Shown: in pieces, positions 58,906 through 64,000 of the stretch | How positions within the stretch are numbered: position 1 is the first letter of the stretch | Layout of the letters: every line of letters begins with the position of its first letter | Origin: Paramecium pentaurelia | Lineage: Eukaryota > Ciliophora > Oligohymenophorea > Peniculida > Parameciidae | Length of the DNA: 64,000 nucleotides | Direction of reading: 5' to 3' | NCBI GenBank assembly: GCA_905183005.1 | Contig: CAJJDO010000108.1 | Span: forward strand, 189,980-253,979 | Notes under the pieces: generated by a model | Told to the model about the DNA's origin: nothing | The model's input: the letters and a program-made list of their open reading frames with translations, nothing else | Databases searched by the model: none | Position numbers and translations under genes: made by a program

Positions 58906-61900
58906 TCATTTATTTAAGGTAACTTGAATAGTTTAATTCATTTAGCTAGTTATCTTCTATTACACTTTAGACTATATTTAAAATATAAATAATTCATTTT
59001 TCTATTGCGATTCTGATTGTTTTTTTTCAACCTAAATTTCATTCTTTATCTCCTATGGATTAAACTTCTATTTCTTAATAAAATTCATAACAAACCCTCT
59101 CAATAATTTAAAAATTGAATATAAAGATAATGTTAATTAATAAAACAGTACACTAATTTCTACAAATAAAGCTAAAACTACTAGAGCAATAATAATCCAT
59201 CCAAAAATAACTTTATTATTCTCAATAAAATATACTTATCTTTAATCATTAAAAGCAAATAATACAATAATTAATATTATTGAACTTAAACTAAAATCTG
59301 AAATAAATTATAATGTAAATTATGCTTTTGTTTTGTAGGGATTCTCATATATGATCAAAGCAAGTCCAAAATTACTTGTAATAAAACATAATAATGTTTG
59401 CAATAATGGTTCATTGTAATAAAAAATCATAAAGAATATATAAAAGATTTTTCTTAATAATCCAAAAAATTTATATTTAGATCCAAAAGCTGAATTTGTA
59501 TTAACATTTTCATAGTAAATTTCATACCTTTCTTTGAAGTATTAATTTTCTGCTAATTATTTATGGATGTTTATAGTTTAATACGACTAATGCAAATGAA
59601 ATATAATTAAACTAATAGAAAGCAATGCAAATAATTAATTAATACCAACAATGAAATCATCTAAATGTTCAGCATAAATTAATTATAACATAATTGCTAG
59701 AGTTATGTCTAATAAGCATAATGAAATAGTTTATTTTATTTTTTTTTTAAGTTCTTTTTAAACTGAATTCAGTAATATTATTAAAGAGTCAAATAATTTA
59801 TGATCTTTAATATCAACTTATTATTTATTTTGTTATGTTTTATTTTTTTCATAATATTTTTTACCTTCCAAATTAAAAATACTAAAGTGTTTTTCCCTGA
59901 TATTTGTTTTTATTCTTAAATTCTATTGTATAAATTATAGTAGTATAAAAAGGTATTTTATTATCAAATAGATTGAAATTGAGGAAAATATAAACATGAA
60001 AGGTATTTATGCATTATTGAAAAATAAAGGATTAATACCTTTGGTTTCAAATCTTTCAGGGGCTTTAAAATAATAGTCACAATCAGGTTAATTTAATTCT
60101 TGGTATGTTGGAAAGTTAAATATAGAAGTCCAATCTGAATTTAAGAGGAATATTTCTACATTAAATGGATAACGAACATTTAAAAAATAAAAGTTATTAA
60201 TCCAACTTAAAATTTCTAAAATAGCCCATAAATAATCAAATAAATTAGTAATAATTGAAATAGGAATCAAAATTAAGAAAATTAATCCAAATGATTATTA
60301 TGCAGAAGATATTGTATCAGCTTAATTTAATTGATTTTCAGATTTTATAATAAATTCTTCTGGTTCAATATCAAATTAAATGGTATTTTCTGATATCATT
60401 AATAACAACCTTGATTTAGATTCATAAAATGTAAATCTAACATGAATTTTATTGTATTTATAAATAGATTAATAGAATGTAAATTAAATTCTACAATTAC
60501 CATTTTAATCTGTTGAAATAAATTCAAATTATTTTGAATCATAAGAATCTATATTAATCACTACAGTTTGACAATCTAATGAAAATTTTTGTTCTTCATT
60601 CCCCATCAAAAAATCAATTGAATGAAGACCAGAATATTTGATGTTTTATAAACTTGAATAATCTATAGTTTATCCTTCTAAATGACAAGTAGAATCACAG
60701 CCATCCTCATCCTCTTAATTCCCATCATCACACTATTCAGATTCATTAACTAATATACCATCACCACATATGGATACACAAGCCTTTATTTCTGTATCCG
60801 TATACAATCCTTAATAAGATTCACAAAAATCACAATCATTTCTATAACAAGATGTACAAAGAAATGATGAATTTTAACATGTTATGCAATTTGAATCACA
60901 TAATTCACAATTTTTACCAATAGGATAGTATCCAACCTAGCATTTTTCACAAATAAGATTATTATTTATATTTGAGCATTATTCACAATGTTAATCGCAT
61001 GTTAAACAAATAGAGAAGGTTGGTCCATAACATAGATAAGCAGGAACTATTTAACAGTTAATGCATCCTTTTTCATTAGGGTTATCACATTCTTCTAATT
61101 TATTAGTATTTACTAATCCATCTCCACATTACGAAAAACAGGCAGAATCTTATAAAAGATATCCATCCATACACTTTAAGCATTATCCATAATGGCATAC
61201 AGAACAAAAATTTTCTCCTTCTTGATTACATTAATCATATTTAACTAGCTTACATTATGAACATCCATCATGATTATCCTAATTACCATCATCACATTCT
61301 TCTTATCCCTAAATAATATAATCTCCACAATTTGTTTCACATAAATTTGTTATTTCATTTAGATAATAACCATCATTACATAGAATACAAATTTTATCAA
61401 TAGACATTCTACATCTAAAAATGTATGAAATTTCATCATCTTCTAATAAATGAGAAATTTTTGACACTTCAATATTGTTCTTTGAAATGTTTTGTTCATT
61501 AAATGTTTCAACAAAATATACTGATGTATCTTTCTAAATGCAATATCCTTTTATGCATACTAAACACAATTATTCACATTAATATTTGCAATTAAAACAT
61601 CCATCAAAAGGAAAATGATTGCCGTCTTCACATTCTTCCTCCCCAGAAACTAAATTATCACCACAAATAGACAATGGAATCTAATATGAGAATATTAATA
61701 ATGATTATGTAGAATTTTCTTATTTTGATTAGAATAAGGAATCGATAATGAACTAATCCAATTCATATTCTTATTCAAAGCAAAAAGGATTTGAATTCTA
61801 CATGAAAAAAAGACAATTTTCATTTATTTATGATGCAAAATATTCCTAATGATAATTAAAGCAACCTTCAAGAGGAAACGAATCACTATTATTACAATTT

Positions 61901-62001
61901 GTAAAAGTTTGTATGATAGGACGATTCAAAAATTCTATATTTGTACCTTTTAATGAAATTAGTAAGAGAAAGAATATTAATAAAATTGAAAAGTGATCCA
62001 T
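58906..62001 (-). CDS. Cys-rich (DUF4215-type) polytopic membrane protein, 1031 aa
   Basis: Intronless, 1032 codons exactly. Signal peptide MDHFSILLIFFLLLISLKG. The ectodomain has repeated CGDG...E.CDDGN...DGC...C units: CGDNLVSGEEECEDGNHFPF, CGDYIIQGQEECDDGNQDNH, CGDGLVNTNKLEECDNPNE, CGDGILVNESEQCDDGNQED, interleaved with EGF/furin-like CxxC pairs (ICLTCDQHCEQCSN). After ~550 residues about eight hydrophobic helices follow (FGLIFLILIPISIITNLF; IPFMFIFSSISIYLIIKYLF; VIFGWIIIALVVLALFVEIS), and a cytoplasmic Gln/Lys-rich tail. Large Cys-rich polytopic proteins of this kind are abundant in ciliates; ligand and function unknown. Start chosen at the signal peptide; the only ATG nearby. Confidence 0.82.
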
Positions 62002-62144
62002 CTTAATATTTCTATCCTCTAATTTAATATAATTAAATCTAATATTTATTAAGATATTTTAGAATTAGATTTATTTATTAAAAATTATAAAAAACTTAAT
62101 TAAGCAATTAATTTAAGAATGAGATAATAATAGTATTAAATTAT

Positions 62145-63976
62145 TCATTTAAACTTTTTTTCAACTTTCTTTTTTATTTCTTCTTTCATTTCTTCTCTAT
62201 CAATTAATTATTATTCAAATTAATCAATCATAATAATCTAATCAACATCAACTTCTCTCCAAAAGAATTTGAATTTTAGTTAAGCTTTAATTTCATAATT
62301 TAAACTTCTTAATAAAGCAAAAACTCTTTTGTTTTTTTAACATAAATAATTGTCTTTTAAAATCTATGATCTTAATGATTAACGTTACTAGAGTTTTTCT
62401 ATTAATAATTCATCTAATAAATATATATTAACATAAAATACTTTATTAATAATAAATTAAACATTCTTCTAATATATATTATAATTCTTAAGTAGAATTT
62501 GAACTATTAATAACTCTTTTAATATAATCAATTCTTTCAGAAAAAGACAAATGACCTTTATTCCAAATAGAAATTAATTCTTAAATTTATTATGAAATTT
62601 GAGATTATTAATTTTTTGGAAATTATTAAACATAATTAAGTTTAAAAAATGTAATTTATTAGAAATAATAATCTTCTAATTAGATGTCTTCTAAAAATTT
62701 TGATTAAAGTTCTTTTCTTAATAATTTTATATTTCTAGTTGTTTAATTATCTTTTGAATCAATTTAAAAGAGCACTTCAAAAGGATCTTATGGTAATAAG
62801 ATTTTTGATTATCTTTAATTAGTACTTATTTGAGATTATCTAATCTTTTCTTTACAAAGATTGTCCAATTTCTCTATTATTGTTGATTAATTAATAAGTG
62901 AAGATTTTTTTGTTTAATAATCTTAACTACTTCTTTATTAATTAGGGGATAAAGAGGATGATGGTTTATGTTATATATTATTATTATATGTTAAAGGATC
63001 ATTTTCTTTTTCTTATTAAATTTATGACTATTTTTAAATTTATTAATTTTATTAGTGCTATTATTAAGTGGAACATAAATTAATTTAATTTTGATTAATA
63101 GTATTTTTAATAATAGAAGGTTATGATACATTAAATGATATTATTTAACTATCATGTGTATTAATTTAAGTATTTATAGTTTATATAAGTTCTTATTTTT
63201 AAATATGATTTGATTCATATTATGGTATCAGATTTTAAGTTGATTATTTATTATCAATTATATTTTCTTAAATTTCAAAGTGAAATAAATTTGGTAATTC
63301 ATCAAAATTGGCAATATTCAATCCATCATAAATTAAACATTCTTAAAGGATTTTATTTTTAATACATGATTAATATGGTGATAATTAAGATTATGTATCA
63401 TTTTACAAAGATTAACAAATTTCCTTCTTTTTTTATTTAGGTTTTTATGCTTAAATTTTTAAAGCTTTGATTTATGATAATTAATCTTAAAGTAATTTAA
63501 TTTATTCATGAATTTCTTAAATCTTTTGTCCATATGTATTTTCTTAGTTTTCTTTTTAAAATTAAAATTATTTTGTTTCTGTCTCTATTCTTAATAATTT
63601 CTCTCTTTAATTCTGATAATCAACGGTCAATTAAGATTTTGCTTTGGTACTATAAATGGATAATACTTTATTCAAGCTATTCTAAATGAATTTAGAGTTT
63701 TTCAGTAAATTCAGTTGTCATTTAATTTTTCATCTAGATTCTATCTTCTTCATAACTTTTTTAAAAATTTAATTTGATTAAATGAATTTTTTTTCTCATT
63801 TCCTCATCTACATAACCTGCATATTCCTTTTATATTTTTTATCTCAATCTATTCATAATAATTAATGATTACTATTATTCTAATAAATGCATAGATTTAC
63901 TTTTGCTTAAATTTATAGAAACATTATGAATCAAAGATTGCTTTTCTTATTCAAACTCTTACTCAATTTAATTCAT
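62145..63976 (-). CDS. Coiled-coil protein, 592 aa, near the right window edge
   Basis: From a possible start MNQIEQEFEQEKQSLIHNV (rc 63974-63976) to TGA rc 62145-62147, with introns 63642-63666 (25 nt, ends AAAG) and 62414-62441 (28 nt); 593 codons exactly. N-terminal third is coiled coil (KEYAGYVDEEMRKKIHLIKL; EQLEQTKSQLTVDYQNQREK), the middle is a low-complexity Asn/Gln/Ser region (QQQHQQNQQIQKQSQIQQEK), and the C-terminus returns to helix (FKFFWREVDVDQIIMIDQF, EEMKEEIKKKVEKKFK). An upstream exon outside the window cannot be excluded. Likely structural; no family assigned. Confidence 0.6.
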
Positions 63977-64000
63977 AATTTATTATGCTAGCTATCATTA

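Noticed and set aside
1..64000. Bacterial or archaeal origin, operons, Shine-Dalgarno sites, CRISPR
   Set aside because: Spliceosomal micro-introns, cytosolic eukaryotic ribosomal proteins, myosin and VPS45 show a eukaryote; no prokaryotic signals seen.

Overview
This window reads as ciliate macronuclear DNA, most likely from Paramecium. It is very AT-rich and densely packed with genes on both strands. TAA and TAG occur inside nearly every coding frame, at positions that are glutamine in recognisable families, and the genes end in TGA. Introns are tiny: I placed about 65, of 19-34 nt with a mode near 25 nt, all GT...AG and mostly ending TAG. Trichocyst matrix proteins and an alveolin-like cortical protein support Paramecium. 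With a standard-code translation almost nothing here looks like a gene. I read all frames with TGA as the only stop and spliced by eye; for nearly all intron-containing models the spliced length is an exact multiple of three, which is an internal check.

Layout. 1-7.4 kb (+ strand except one small gene): 3' end of a myosin, an 86-aa protein, a Kv-beta-like aldo/keto reductase, trichocyst matrix protein 1, a 199-aa protein, a minus-strand 114-aa protein, and a mitochondrial carrier. 7.5-21.4 kb (all minus): a 1463-aa type I membrane protein, a 605-aa protein, a 324-aa and a 376-aa protein, a multi-TM sensor-like protein, a secreted Cys-rich protein, and two weak small genes. 21.4-27.1 kb (+): a second giant type I membrane protein, an alveolin-like protein and trichocyst matrix protein 2. 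27.2-28.3 kb (minus): RPS13 and an upstream gene with no visible stop. 28.5-32 kb (+): a P5B ATPase. 32-38 kb: a coiled-coil protein with poly-Q encoded only by TAA, a third matrix-like protein, RPS15A and a SAXO-like axonemal protein. 38-50.7 kb: WDR7/rabconnectin-3 beta, PUS7, RPL39, an ankyrin-nucleotidyltransferase fusion, VPS45 and a pseudokinase. 50.7-64 kb: a 1296-aa kinase-like/MORN protein, a likely mitochondrial protein, a predicted N-myristoylated protein, a disrupted gene, a possible axonemal protein, a 1031-aa Cys-rich polytopic membrane protein and a terminal coiled-coil protein.

Themes. Several genes serve regulated secretion and the cortex or cilium: three matrix proteins (cargo), VPS45 and WDR7 (SNARE and V-ATPase control), the alveolin-like protein and SAXO. 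There is no sign of an operon, CRISPR array, tRNA, rRNA or transposon. Oddities are local: a one-base frameshift in RPS15A, a missing stop before RPS13, stop-less 3n introns, two divergent kinase-like genes lacking the catalytic aspartate whose start codons are 19 nt apart, and one probable pseudogene.
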